40,435 nucleotides of DNA, from the NCBI GenBank assembly GCA_041687095.1, contig JAWLCQ010000026.1, forward strand, positions 1 to 40,435, in the 5' to 3' direction. Below the pieces are notes generated by a model. It saw nothing but the letters and a program-made list of their open reading frames with translations, made no database searches and was not told the DNA's origin. Positions 23,701-31,949 of the stretch are shown here, piece by piece (the stretch's first letter is position 1; each line of letters begins with the position of its first letter). The DNA is from JAWLCQ01 sp041687095. GTDB lineage: Bacteria > Planctomycetota > Phycisphaerae > SM23-33. The position numbers and the translations under genes are program-made.

Positions 23701-24987
23701 ATGAAGCTATCTACCGACGTCATCGTCGTAGGGGCGGGGGCGAGCGGGATCCCCGCCGCCGTCGCCGCCGCACGCACCGGAGCCTCCGTCCTTCTCCTCG
23801 AGGACGACCTCGCCCTCGGGGGGGCCCCGGTCGACAACTACATCACCATGCCCTGCGGGTTCCCGCGGAGCGGCATCTACGCGGAGATCGTCTCCGCCCT
23901 CGACGCCCGCCACCGCCTGCCCTCGAAGCCCAACGCCAACGGCGTCCGCGCCGAGGACTGGTACCTCCCCTGGGCCTACTCCGTCGTCCTCGACGACCTC
24001 ACGTCGGCCGAGCCCAACCTCCGCGTGATGTGCGGGGCTCGCGTGACGCGCCCGATCGTCACCGAGGCGGCCGGCCGCCCGCGCGTGACGGGCGTGTTCG
24101 TCGCCCGTCCCGACGGGTCGGAGATGCGGATCGACGCCCCCGTCGTCATCGACGCCGCCGGAGGGGGCGACCTCAGCGTGCAGGCGGGCTGCGAGGAGAG
24201 GTTCGGCCGCGATGCGCAGAGCGACTTCGACGAACCCCACGCCCCCCCCGCCGCCGACAACGTCGTGCAGCAGTGCACGCTGATGTTCCTGTCGCAGCGG
24301 ATCGGCAGTCGGCCGTTCGACATGCGCGAGCTGCAGGTGGTGGGCATGATCGATCCGGGCTTCGGATGGGTCGCGTTGGGCCCGGAGGAGTTCGTGGGGC
24401 GGGACACGGGCTTCTACCTGCACTGGGGCTGCACCGTGCAACCAAGCGACGTCCGCGACCCCCTCGCCCTCGCCGACGCGCAGGCGGAGGCGTGGCGGAA
24501 AATCCGACCGGACCTGGAGTACCTGCTGGCGCACGACTTCTTCGCGTACGTCGCCCCCAGGCTCGGGGTGCGCGAGACGCGGCGGATCGTGGGCGAGCAC
24601 GTGCTCACCGAGAACGACCTCCGCCGCGGGGGCTTTCCCGACGACACCCTCGCCGTCGGCGGATGGCACCTGGACCTGTGGATGCCCGGGCGCAAGCTCG
24701 ACCCTTCCGAGCGCGAGGTGCCCTACTACGGCATCCCGTACCGCTGCATGGTCCCGCGCGGGGTGGACGGGCTGCTGCTGGCGGGCAAGATCCTCAGCGG
24801 GTCGCACGTGGCGATGAGTTCCTACCGCGTCCAGCCCACCGTCGCCATGGCCGGGCAGGCGGCGGGCGTGGCGGCCGCCCTCTGCGCCCAGCGGCACGCC
24901 CAGCCACGAGACCTCGACGCCAAGGCGATCCGCGAGATCCTCACCGGTCCCGGGCAGAACGTGGACCTCTCGCCGGAGCCCGCCTGA
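23701..24987 (+). CDS. FAD-dependent oxidoreductase (FAD_oxidored type)
   Basis: A 428-residue flavoprotein. The N-terminal Rossmann fold has the dinucleotide-binding motif VIVVGAGASGIPAA followed by the acidic end of strand 2 (LLLEDD) and the GG doublet. Later blocks include VVIDAAGGGDLSVQAG, IPYRCMVPRGVDGLLLAGK and SYRVQPTVAMAGQAAGVAAA, the C-terminal FAD contact typical of the family that includes many sugar- and polyol-associated planctomycete oxidoreductases. No signal peptide, so cytosolic. The start ATG 23701 is followed directly by the FAD motif. There is no strong Shine-Dalgarno; a 35-bp heptanucleotide array sits just upstream. Substrate unknown. Confidence 0.85.
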   Translation: MKLSTDVIVVGAGASGIPAAVAAARTGASVLLLEDDLALGGAPVDNYITMPCGFPRSGIYAEIVSALDARHRLPSKPNANGVRAEDWYLPWAYSVVLDDLTSAEPNLRVMCGARVTRPIVTEAAGRPRVTGVFVARPDGSEMRIDAPVVIDAAGGGDLSVQAGCEERFGRDAQSDFDEPHAPPAADNVVQQCTLMFLSQRIGSRPFDMRELQVVGMIDPGFGWVALGPEEFVGRDTGFYLHWGCTVQPSDVRDPLALADAQAEAWRKIRPDLEYLLAHDFFAYVAPRLGVRETRRIVGEHVLTENDLRRGGFPDDTLAVGGWHLDLWMPGRKLDPSEREVPYYGIPYRCMVPRGVDGLLLAGKILSGSHVAMSSYRVQPTVAMAGQAAGVAAALCAQRHAQPRDLDAKAIREILTGPGQNVDLSPEPA

Positions 24988-25167
24988 CCCCTCTCTCCTC
25001 CGGAGCATTGGTATCTGTACATCCTGCAGAGCAGGCAGGGATGCAGGGGATGCACGGGATGGGAGTCCACTCGCTCCGATCCCTTGCATCCCCTGCATCC
25101 CTGCTTTCTCAGGAAGGGAAGGCGGGTTGTGTGGATACCCTTGCCCCCCGGGGAGAAGGGCATCCGC
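24988..25167. repeat. Inverted GGGATGCA-type repeats
   Basis: AGGCAGGGATGCAGGGGATG (from 25033) faces GCATCCCCTGCATCCCTGC (about 25088-25106), an inverted pair with 9-base internal periodicity. A single copy lies at about 1127-1165. It may act as a terminator or hairpin between the convergent genes. Confidence 0.65.
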
Positions 25168-26133
25168 CTACTTCACGATCGTGCTTCTGCCCGCGGGCAG
25201 GTGCAGGAGGTGCCCGGCGTCGTCGCGGAGGAGGAGGCCCTCCAGGGGGCTGACGTCCTCGACGACCCCGGTGTGCCGGCGGTTGTCGCAGGCGACGGTG
25301 ATGCGCTGGTGGATCATCCCGCAGTGGGCGACCCACGCGTCGTGCAGTTCGTGGTAGCTCTCGGAGGCGACCTTGTCCACCCACAGGTCGATCCGCCGCA
25401 GCAGGGCGCGGACGACCTCGATGCGCTCGACGGGGCGCCCCAGGTGCGCCGCGAGGCTGGTCCCCGGGGCGTCGATCTTCGAGCGCGGGGGGCAGGCGTT
25501 GGCGTTGACGCCGACCCCCAGCACCACCGTCCGCACCCCGCGGACCAGGCGGACCTCCTGCAGGACCCCCGCGACCTTCGCCCCGTCGATCCGCACGTCG
25601 TTGGGCCACTTGATGTCGGCCGACACGCCGCAGACGCCCTCGACGGATTCGGCCACGGCCAGGCCGGCGGCGATCGTCAGGGCCTCGGGGCCCAGGAGTT
25701 CCGAGGGGTCGCTGAGCACGGCGCTCATCAGGATGTTCTGGTGCGGGGGGCTGGACCACGACCGGCCGAAGCGGCCGCGGCCCTTGCGCTGGGACTCCGC
25801 GAGCACGACGAGCCCGTCGGGGTCCCCGGAGCGGGCGGCGTCGAAGGCGACGTCGCTGGTGGAGTCCACCTCATCGAAGACCAGGACGGACCGCCCCACC
25901 CGCTGCGTGCCCAGGTCGCGTTCGATGAGGTCGGCGTCCAGGCGCAGCGGCCCGGCGAGGCGGACCCCGTGCGACGGGCTGAGTTCCAGCGGCACGCCCC
26001 GGCGTTGCAGCTCATCCAGGAGGGCGGAGACCTGGCGGGCGGGCAGATCGCAGACCGAGGCGAGTTCGTTCAGCGCGTAGAACCCCTCGCCTCGATCGTA
26101 CAGCAGGGCAAGGATGCGCTTGGTGGGGTCCAT
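25168..26133 (-). CDS. birA: Biotin--[acetyl-CoA-carboxylase] ligase
   Basis: A 321-residue biotin protein ligase that makes biotinyl-AMP and transfers biotin to carboxylase carrier domains. The N-terminal ~60 residues form a winged helix (LALLYDRGEGFYALNELASV), so it may also repress biotin genes as in E. coli BirA. The catalytic domain has VFDEVDSTSD, the biotin/ATP loop GRGRFGRSW (118-126) and KWPNDV (175-180), plus a C-terminal SH3-like domain. ATG at 26131-26133 lies 6 bases after the nadC stop, so the two genes form an operon with the ribosome binding site (CTGAGG) inside the end of nadC. No biotin biosynthesis gene is nearby. Confidence 0.95.
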   Translation of the reverse strand: MDPTKRILALLYDRGEGFYALNELASVCDLPARQVSALLDELQRRGVPLELSPSHGVRLAGPLRLDADLIERDLGTQRVGRSVLVFDEVDSTSDVAFDAARSGDPDGLVVLAESQRKGRGRFGRSWSSPPHQNILMSAVLSDPSELLGPEALTIAAGLAVAESVEGVCGVSADIKWPNDVRIDGAKVAGVLQEVRLVRGVRTVVLGVGVNANACPPRSKIDAPGTSLAAHLGRPVERIEVVRALLRRIDLWVDKVASESYHELHDAWVAHCGMIHQRITVACDNRRHTGVVEDVSPLEGLLLRDDAGHLLHLPAGRSTIVK

Positions 26134-26139
26134 GGGGCC

Positions 26140-27036
26140 TCAGCTTACTTCAATATCGAGCGCGATGTCCACGGTCCCGGCCGAGTGGGTCAGCGCCCCG
26201 ATGCTGATGCGGTCCACGCCGGCCTCGGCGACCTGGCGGACGTTATCCAGCGTGATCCCGCCCGAGGCTTCGAGTTCAAGGTGGCCGCGGAGGCCGGCGT
26301 CGTCGCGGAGGCGGACGGCGGTGCGGAGCTGCTCGGGCGTCATGTTGTCCAGCAGGATGATGTCCACGGGCAGAGTCAAACCCACGCGGAGCTGGTCGAG
26401 GGTATCGACCTCGAGCATGACGAAGGCGTGATCGCCCAGGACGGGCTGGAGGCGTTCGAGTTCGCGGTGCACGGCCTGGATGGGGTCGCGGCCCTCGGCG
26501 ATGGCGAGGATGGCGAGGTGGTTGTCCTTGATGAGGACGGCGTCGTAGAGCCCGTGGCGATGGTTCTTCCCGCCCCCGCAGCGGACGGCGTACTTCTCCA
26601 GGTCGCGCCACGCGGGCGTGGTCTTGCGGGTGTCGTAGATGTTCGCCCCGGTCCCGCGGATGGCGTCGACGTAGCGGCGGGTGGTGGTGGCGACGGCACT
26701 GAGGCGTTGGAGGAAGTTCAGCGCCACCCGCTCGGCCGCCAGGACCCCGCGGGCGGGCCCCTCCCAGACGGCGATGACGTCGCCGCGCTGGGCACGGGCA
26801 CCCTCGGGCAGGCGGATCTCGGTGTGGATGGACCCGTCGTAGCACAGGGCGATGCTCTCCAGCAGCGCCCCACCGCAGACGGTGAGGGGCTGGCGGGCGG
26901 CGAACTGGGCGACGGCGCGGACGCCCGCGGGCAGCAGCGCCCCGGTGATGTCGCCCGAGCCCAGATCCTCGTCCCGCGCCATCTGCACCAGCCGCCACAG
27001 CGACTCGCGTTCCTTCTTGCCAGGTTGCATCGGCAT
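26140..27036 (-). CDS. nadC: Nicotinate-nucleotide pyrophosphorylase (quinolinate phosphoribosyltransferase)
   Basis: Converts quinolinate and PRPP to nicotinate mononucleotide in de novo NAD synthesis. 298 residues, normal length. Motifs: EDLGSGDIT near the N-terminus, VALNFLQRLSAVAT, the PRPP-site block DTRKTTPAWRDLEKYAV with GGGKNHRHGLYDAVLIKDNH, then MLEVDT, IILLDNM and LEASGGI of the barrel. ATG at 27034-27036 is preceded by GGAGGAGAAGG. It is followed by birA with a 6-base gap. A 13-unit heptanucleotide array starts about 20 bases upstream of the start, between the gene and any distal promoter. Confidence 0.96.
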   Translation of the reverse strand: MPMQPGKKERESLWRLVQMARDEDLGSGDITGALLPAGVRAVAQFAARQPLTVCGGALLESIALCYDGSIHTEIRLPEGARAQRGDVIAVWEGPARGVLAAERVALNFLQRLSAVATTTRRYVDAIRGTGANIYDTRKTTPAWRDLEKYAVRCGGGKNHRHGLYDAVLIKDNHLAILAIAEGRDPIQAVHRELERLQPVLGDHAFVMLEVDTLDQLRVGLTLPVDIILLDNMTPEQLRTAVRLRDDAGLRGHLELEASGGITLDNVRQVAEAGVDRISIGALTHSAGTVDIALDIEVS

Positions 27037-27056
27037 GCCTTCTCCTCCACGCGAGC

Positions 27057-27147
27057 GGAAACCGGAAACCGGAAACCGGGAACCAGGGACCGGGCACCGG
27101 GAACCTGGAACCAGGAACCGGGGACCTGGAACCGAGAACCAGGTACC
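27057..27147. repeat. Heptanucleotide array (13 units, GGGAACC type)
   Basis: Thirteen contiguous 7-base units, all ending ACC and starting with three GGAAACC units (then variants such as GGGAACC, AGGGACC, TGGAACC, AGGTACC). It runs into a partial copy of the ~160-bp repeat (GGGGACTGGCTCC ... GTGCCTGTCCCC, 27155-27210). Confidence 0.9.
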
Positions 27148-27154
27148 GGGAAAC

Positions 27155-27215
27155 GGGGACTGGCTCCGGAGCGGCATGCTTCTCGCCGCGCAGGTGCCTG
27201 TCCCCATTTCCCGAA
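27155..27215 (+). repeat. Partial copy of the ~160-bp repeat
   Basis: GGGGACTGGCTCCGGAGCGG, CATGCTTCTCGCCGCGCAGG and TGCCTGTCCCC match the second half of 9600-9762. The rest of 27216-27423 holds no supported gene. Confidence 0.75.
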
Positions 27216-27423
27216 GCTGACGGAACCCAGGGACCGGAAATCCGCTGCAATCGCGCGTGGGGGAGAATACACGATCCCGTCCGCGATGAAAAGATGCCTC
27301 CGTCATCCGCAGAACGAGACGAAGACTATCACGGATCGCGACAGGGTCGCATTCCCTGGCTTGGTCGCTTCAGCGACCATGAACGCCCGCGCGGGAGTGC
27401 GCGGGGCGCACCCGCAATCCCGT

Positions 27424-27452
27424 TTGCACCCGTCCGTGCGAATCGCGACAAT
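27424..27452 (+). promoter_or_regulatory. Promoter giving a leaderless lipoprotein mRNA
   Basis: TTGCAC (27424-27429) and GACAAT (27447-27452), 17-base spacer. The ATG at 27459 coincides with the predicted start, and no ribosome binding site is visible. Confidence 0.5.
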
Positions 27453-27458
27453 GCCCCC

Positions 27459-27938
27459 ATGCGTACAACACTGCTGCTTCTGACGTGCGTGACGGTCTTC
27501 GCGGGGCTCGTGGGCTGCGAGCGCACGGTCGGGCCTGATGAGTTCCTCTACCTCCACCGCCGCGGGGATGGCGGGGTGTACAACGGGGAGGGCTTCCGCA
27601 GCGAGTACGCCGGGAGCGACTGGCACTACCATTACCTGGAGGTCCGCCGCCGGACCCGCAGCGGGGACGCCGCCGGGCTGATGCTGCACGGGGGCTTCCA
27701 GGACGAGACCGTCCAGTGCCCCACCGAGGAACTGCCCGAGACGTTCCCCAGCGACTTCGACACGCTCCGCACCCAGGGCCTCGCCGGCGCCCGCCCTGAG
27801 ACGCCCGATGAGACCCGCCAGTACATCCGCGAGTACCTCGACACCCGCGCCCCCGCCGGCCGCTCGCGCTGGGACGCCGCCACGGACGGCGAGCCCATCG
27901 GCGGATCGGAGATGGACGAGTTCAGCCCGTGGAAGTAG
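27459..27938 (+). CDS. Small hypothetical lipoprotein
   Basis: A 159-residue protein with signal MRTTLLLLTCVTVFAGLVGC (lipobox LVGC, Cys20). The mature part is acidic and ends DEFSPWK; no domain was recognised. ATG 27459 is chosen because the signal peptide begins there. It is convergent with the 1211-residue glycosidase-like gene, and the two coding ends overlap by 17 bases (27922-27938). Probably attached to a membrane; function unknown. Confidence 0.65.
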   Translation: MRTTLLLLTCVTVFAGLVGCERTVGPDEFLYLHRRGDGGVYNGEGFRSEYAGSDWHYHYLEVRRRTRSGDAAGLMLHGGFQDETVQCPTEELPETFPSDFDTLRTQGLAGARPETPDETRQYIREYLDTRAPAGRSRWDAATDGEPIGGSEMDEFSPWK

Positions 27939-30900
27939 ATGGCAGGATCCGGAACTCCCGCAGGTCGTGCCGTTTCAATTCGATCCGCGCGCAGTCGTTC
28001 TCGACCGGGATCTCGCTGCCGTCCTCGACATCCACCACGCGATAGCCGTCCGCGAGGCCCAGTTCCGCCGGGTCGATGGCGAGTTCGATCTCGCGGTCGG
28101 TGGGCTCGTAGCTGGTGACGGCGATGATGGTTTCTTCGCCGGGCACGCTGTAGACGATCGTGGGGCAATCGGCGTGGGTGCTGCGGACGGGTTGGGGGCG
28201 GGCGTCCCAGTAGCGGTAGGCCCGCGTGCCCGGGCGCTGCGTGATGTCGAGGATGGGCTGGCGGAACGCGGCGTGCAGGCGGTTCTCGGGCGTGTCGCCG
28301 GTGGGGATGGGCTCGACGTCCCAGACGTAGGGGTCCACGTGCAGTTCGTGCACGAGGGACACGCCCAGGTAGGTCTTGAGCGTCCAGGGGTCGTTGACGC
28401 AGCGGCCCTGCTCGTGGAGGACGATCGGCCAGGCGCCGATGTGCTCGCCCGTCGAGCACGCCAGGATGTACTCGCGGGGGAAGCGGTCGTGCACGTCGCC
28501 CTCGCTGAACCGCCACTCCCAGTCGTACTGGATGGTGTAGAAGGAGTTCAGCGGGAGGATCTGGGCGCTGGTCATGTGGACCATGTGCAGCGGTTCCATC
28601 CCGCGCTCGTGGAGGTAGGCGAATGTCCGCTTGCCCAGCTCGCGCAACTGCCACAGGCCCGTCGAGGGCATGACGGACCCGTCCTCGCGGACGTAGGCGT
28701 TGGTCATCTCGCGGTTGTCGGAGCGGTCGAAGAAGATGTTGTCCACGTAGACGCCGCGGTTGGCGCCCTCGTCGAAGGACACCCCGTACCAGTGCAGGGC
28801 GAAGTCGATGTAGCTGTCGGCGGGGACGACCTTCACCTCGCTCCGGTGGCGGGTCGAGCGGAGGTTGCTGTAGTCCGACGGGCACCACTCGTCCATGAAG
28901 GTCTGGAACTCCTCCGCACCGGGGTAGGAGGAACGGTTGTAGTAGTAGATCAGCTTCTTGCCCGCGCGGTTGCGGAGGTTCTTGCGGGCGAGGGACTCGG
29001 CGTAGTCGGCCGTCTTCTTCCCGTGCCGCTCGTACCCCGGACGGATGCGGGCGACGATCGCGTCGATCTCCGCGTCGCTCAGCGGCCGCCGCGTCGCCTC
29101 GCGCACCGCGTGCCACAGCTCCAAGTCCTTCCCGATGGGGTACACGGAGCAGCAGTTGCCTTCGGCGAACCAGTGGATGTCGGTCCCGATCACCTGCCAG
29201 TCCTCGGTGAACCAGCGGTGCCGCCAGCCGTCGAGGCGCGGCTTGACGGGGGCGCCCTGGAGGCCGAACGTGATCGTCCGCGGTGCGTCCAGCGCCAGCG
29301 GGCGGTTGACGAGGTGCACGCGGAGGTGCAGCGCGTCGCCCTCGCGGACGAGCTCGAGGTTGGGCGTCTCGGGGGCCCAGGACCACCCGCGGTCGTTCTC
29401 CGCGAACCAGCACAGCCCGCGGAGGGCGTCGCCGAGGAAGATGTACGTGCAGAAGTTGGGCGGGAACTCGCTGGTGACCAGTTCCGACGCATTCCAGACG
29501 CTCCCCTCGCCCTCCGGGACCGCGCGGGTGACGATCGGATACCGCAAACCGTCCACCATCGCGTGCATGAGCTTGGCGACGTCGTCGCGGAGGGGGATGT
29601 CGAGGTCCAGGCGGTCGATTACCGTGCCACGGGCGTCTCGCCCATGTGTGGCATGGGCATCTTGCCCATGAGTCGCACGGGCGTCCCGCCCGTGCTCCCC
29701 TTCCCCCGAGCAGGGGCACGCCCCCGCGACACACGGGCGAGACGCCCGTGCCACGGGATCCCCTGCGGGCGAAAGCTCCAGGTCCACCCGCAGCATGCCG
29801 TCGTACTCGAGCGTCCCCGTCGCGACCGCGAGGACGGATCCCAGGGCGAACTCGCTGCGGAGGACGGTGCGGTCGTCGGCGTGCTCGACGAGTTCCGTGC
29901 GCCCGTCGCTCGCCATGACGGCCGACCCGTCCACCTCCGCCACGTAGCGCATGGGAGCGGCGAGGATCTCCCGCATGCCCAGGCGTTCCTGGTCGTCCGT
30001 GCGGACGCTCTCCAGGAGGCCGGTGTCGCTCCAGCGGTACTCCTTCATCGCCGTCCCCAGCACCCGCCGCCCCGCGTCCACCGTGATGGGCGTGAAGGGC
30101 GGATAAACCGCCCGGGTCGTCCCGAGCCCCGCGTGCTCCCACTCGTACACGGTCCGCTCGAACGCCTTGGCCACCTCGTGGCTGCCCCGCTCGCCCTCCC
30201 CGCTCTCCCACTCGAAGCGGGCGACGATCTCGTAGCGCCCATCGAGGGGCGGAAGCTCCAGCATCCGCTCGCAGCGGCCCTTCTCGAACTCGCCGGCCTC
30301 CATGCGAATTGACGCGATGGTTTCGCCTTGCGGGGAAGGCTGTGGCATGGGCGTCTCGCCCATGCGTCGCACGGCCGTCTCGGCCGTGCCGGACACGGGC
30401 GAGACGCCCGTGGGACACACGGGCAAGATGCCCGTGCCACGGACGGTGAAGTCGGCCGACCGCAGGACCGCGCCCGGGGGCAGGTTCGTCGCCTCGGCGA
30501 GCAGGCGGAGGCGGTCGCGATAGGGATAGTAGGCGAAGCGGAAGTCGGCGGGGGGGACCTCCCCGGCCTGCACGTCCCAGCGGGCGGAGCGCGGGGACGC
30601 CCACTTGTAGTAGCGGGAGTAGTGGATCTCGCCATTCGATCCGCGGACGAGGGCGAAGAGTTCAAAGACGCTCGTCACCCCGTCCTCGACCTCAAGCTTC
30701 AGTTCCCGCGTCTCGCCCGGTGCGAGCGTGAGGGCCTCGCGGGTGGCGAGTTCGGGCATCTTGTCGCGTTTGAGGAACAGCAGGCCCGTCAGCGGGACCG
30801 CCGCGTCGGTGGGGTTGCGGAGCGTCATGCGGGCGTCGACGTGGTGCGTGAGCGGGTCGGACTCGTGGCGGACCTGGATGGCCGCGTGGTGCTGCGGGGC

Positions 30901-31557
30901 GAAATCAAAGACGATCTCGCTTCCCGGGTTGTACCCGCGGTTTCCGAGCGACGAGAAGCCCCAGGGCTTCTTCCAGTCGCGGCAGAGGTTGAGGCCCCAG
31001 CGGCCCTGGGTGGCGGTGCGGCCGGGGGCGACGGAGGCGATGGGCACGGCGATCTCGCAGTGCCAGAACCCCCCGTGGATCCCGTGGGCGACCTGATACC
31101 CGCCCTTCCAGCCGTAGTAGTCCTCCGGGCGGACGGCGCCGCGCGTCTCCACCTGGTAGGCGACCTTCCCCGCGGAGTTGGCGAGCATCTGGAAGGCGAC
31201 CCCGCTGTCGGAACCGGGGGTGGGGTCGATCCAGATCTCGATGGCGTCGTCGAAGACGATGCGGTCGGAGTTGACCTTCGCCTCGGCCACGAGCCCCCCG
31301 ATCGGGGGCGCCTCGGTCACGAGGGCGAAGTACAGGTGCGTTTCGTCGGCGGTGACGTACGCGCGGGCGGTGCGTTCCTCGAGGTTGGCGATGTACGCGA
31401 GCCCCTCGAAGCCCACCGCGTCCTTCCATTCCTCGGGATCGACCGTCCCGTCGATGGCCGGGGGCGTCCGGGTAAGCGGGGCGCGGTAGACGTCATCGAA
31501 CGCGTAATCGCCCAGCGGAGCGGGCACGTCACCGTAGCGGAACACCTCGTGACCCAT
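27922..31557 (-). CDS. Large CBM9-like / glycoside-hydrolase-like protein carrying in-frame palindromic repeats
   Basis: A 1211-residue protein. Residues ~22-235 look like a CBM9-type sugar-binding domain (PPAIDGTVDPEEWKDA, YVTADETHLYFALV, DAIEIWIDP). The C-terminal half (about 650-1120) is rich in aromatic and acidic residues like a barrel glycosidase (WFTEDWQVIGTDIHWFAEGN, GVYVDNIFFDRSDN, YDWEWRFSEGD), possibly related to the GH123/DUF6067 group; catalytic residues were not assigned. Two insertions, at about residues 371-408 (ILPVCPTGVSPV, MGETPMP) and 600-645 (HGRDARATHGQDAHATHGRD), are translated copies of a palindromic repeat found between genes. ATG at 31555-31557 has AAGGAG before it. 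No signal peptide is visible. Function probably carbohydrate processing; moderate certainty. Confidence 0.75.
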   Translation of the reverse strand: MGHEVFRYGDVPAPLGDYAFDDVYRAPLTRTPPAIDGTVDPEEWKDAVGFEGLAYIANLEERTARAYVTADETHLYFALVTEAPPIGGLVAEAKVNSDRIVFDDAIEIWIDPTPGSDSGVAFQMLANSAGKVAYQVETRGAVRPEDYYGWKGGYQVAHGIHGGFWHCEIAVPIASVAPGRTATQGRWGLNLCRDWKKPWGFSSLGNRGYNPGSEIVFDFAPQHHAAIQVRHESDPLTHHVDARMTLRNPTDAAVPLTGLLFLKRDKMPELATREALTLAPGETRELKLEVEDGVTSVFELFALVRGSNGEIHYSRYYKWASPRSARWDVQAGEVPPADFRFAYYPYRDRLRLLAEATNLPPGAVLRSADFTVRGTGILPVCPTGVSPVSGTAETAVRRMGETPMPQPSPQGETIASIRMEAGEFEKGRCERMLELPPLDGRYEIVARFEWESGEGERGSHEVAKAFERTVYEWEHAGLGTTRAVYPPFTPITVDAGRRVLGTAMKEYRWSDTGLLESVRTDDQERLGMREILAAPMRYVAEVDGSAVMASDGRTELVEHADDRTVLRSEFALGSVLAVATGTLEYDGMLRVDLELSPAGDPVARASRPCVAGACPCSGEGEHGRDARATHGQDAHATHGRDARGTVIDRLDLDIPLRDDVAKLMHAMVDGLRYPIVTRAVPEGEGSVWNASELVTSEFPPNFCTYIFLGDALRGLCWFAENDRGWSWAPETPNLELVREGDALHLRVHLVNRPLALDAPRTITFGLQGAPVKPRLDGWRHRWFTEDWQVIGTDIHWFAEGNCCSVYPIGKDLELWHAVREATRRPLSDAEIDAIVARIRPGYERHGKKTADYAESLARKNLRNRAGKKLIYYYNRSSYPGAEEFQTFMDEWCPSDYSNLRSTRHRSEVKVVPADSYIDFALHWYGVSFDEGANRGVYVDNIFFDRSDNREMTNAYVREDGSVMPSTGLWQLRELGKRTFAYLHERGMEPLHMVHMTSAQILPLNSFYTIQYDWEWRFSEGDVHDRFPREYILACSTGEHIGAWPIVLHEQGRCVNDPWTLKTYLGVSLVHELHVDPYVWDVEPIPTGDTPENRLHAAFRQPILDITQRPGTRAYRYWDARPQPVRSTHADCPTIVYSVPGEETIIAVTSYEPTDREIELAIDPAELGLADGYRVVDVEDGSEIPVENDCARIELKRHDLREFRILPSTSTG
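29622..29759 (-). repeat. In-frame HGRDA palindromic repeat cluster inside the CBM9-like gene
   Basis: Palindromes CATGGGCATCTTGCCCATG, CACGGGCGTCCCGCCCGTG and CACGGGCGAGACGCCCGTG lie in series and are read through in frame. They are near-identical to intergenic copies at 5226-5397. Confidence 0.85.
30335..30445 (-). repeat. Second in-frame palindromic repeat cluster in the same gene
   Basis: CATGGGCGTCTCGCCCATG, CACGGCCGTCTCGGCCGTG, CACGGGCGAGACGCCCGTG and CACGGGCAAGATGCCCGTG in tandem, read in another frame than the first cluster. Confidence 0.85.
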
Positions 31558-31600
31558 AGGAGACTCCTTCGCTTACCTTGTTGCGAGGAGCATACCAAGG

Positions 31601-31943
31601 GGATTCCGGAATTGGGATTTCGGATTTCGGATTTGCCGCCCGCGGAGCGGGCGGAGAACCCTTCTCCCCTGGGGGAGAAGATGTCCCGAGCGAAGTCGAG
31701 GGACAGATGAGGGGGCCCTTCCCGACCAGCAGGCGCAGTAACTCGAAGAGGGCAATGCCCACGGGGCGCTGTTCGCCCCGTGGGACGATCGGAGCGAGTT
31801 CATGCGCCATTTTGGCTGGGAGGCGCCCCCTCACCCCCCTCGCTGCGCTCGGGGACCTCTCCCCGAGGGGAGAGGGGTTTACGCGCCCGCTTCGCGGGCC
31901 CCAAATCCGCAATCCGAAATCCGCAATCCGCAATCCGCAATTC
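31601..31943. repeat. Mirror-image modular repeat element with heptanucleotide ends
   Basis: The left end is 5 units (GGATTCC, GGAATTG, GGATTTC, GGATTTC, GGATTTG; 31601-31635). The right end is 6 units (CAAATCC, GCAATCC, GAAATCC, GCAATCC, GCAATCC, GCAATTC; 31902-31943) in inverse orientation. Inside, three modules appear in mirrored order: a CCGC-rich hairpin, an AACCCTTCTCCCCT hairpin, and TCCCGAGCGAAGTCGAGGGA facing CCCCTCGCTGCGCTCGGGGA. The centre includes the CCCACGGGGCG/CGCCCCGTGGG hairpin shared with 36511-36538. Confidence 0.8.
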
Positions 31944-31949
31944 CCAGCG

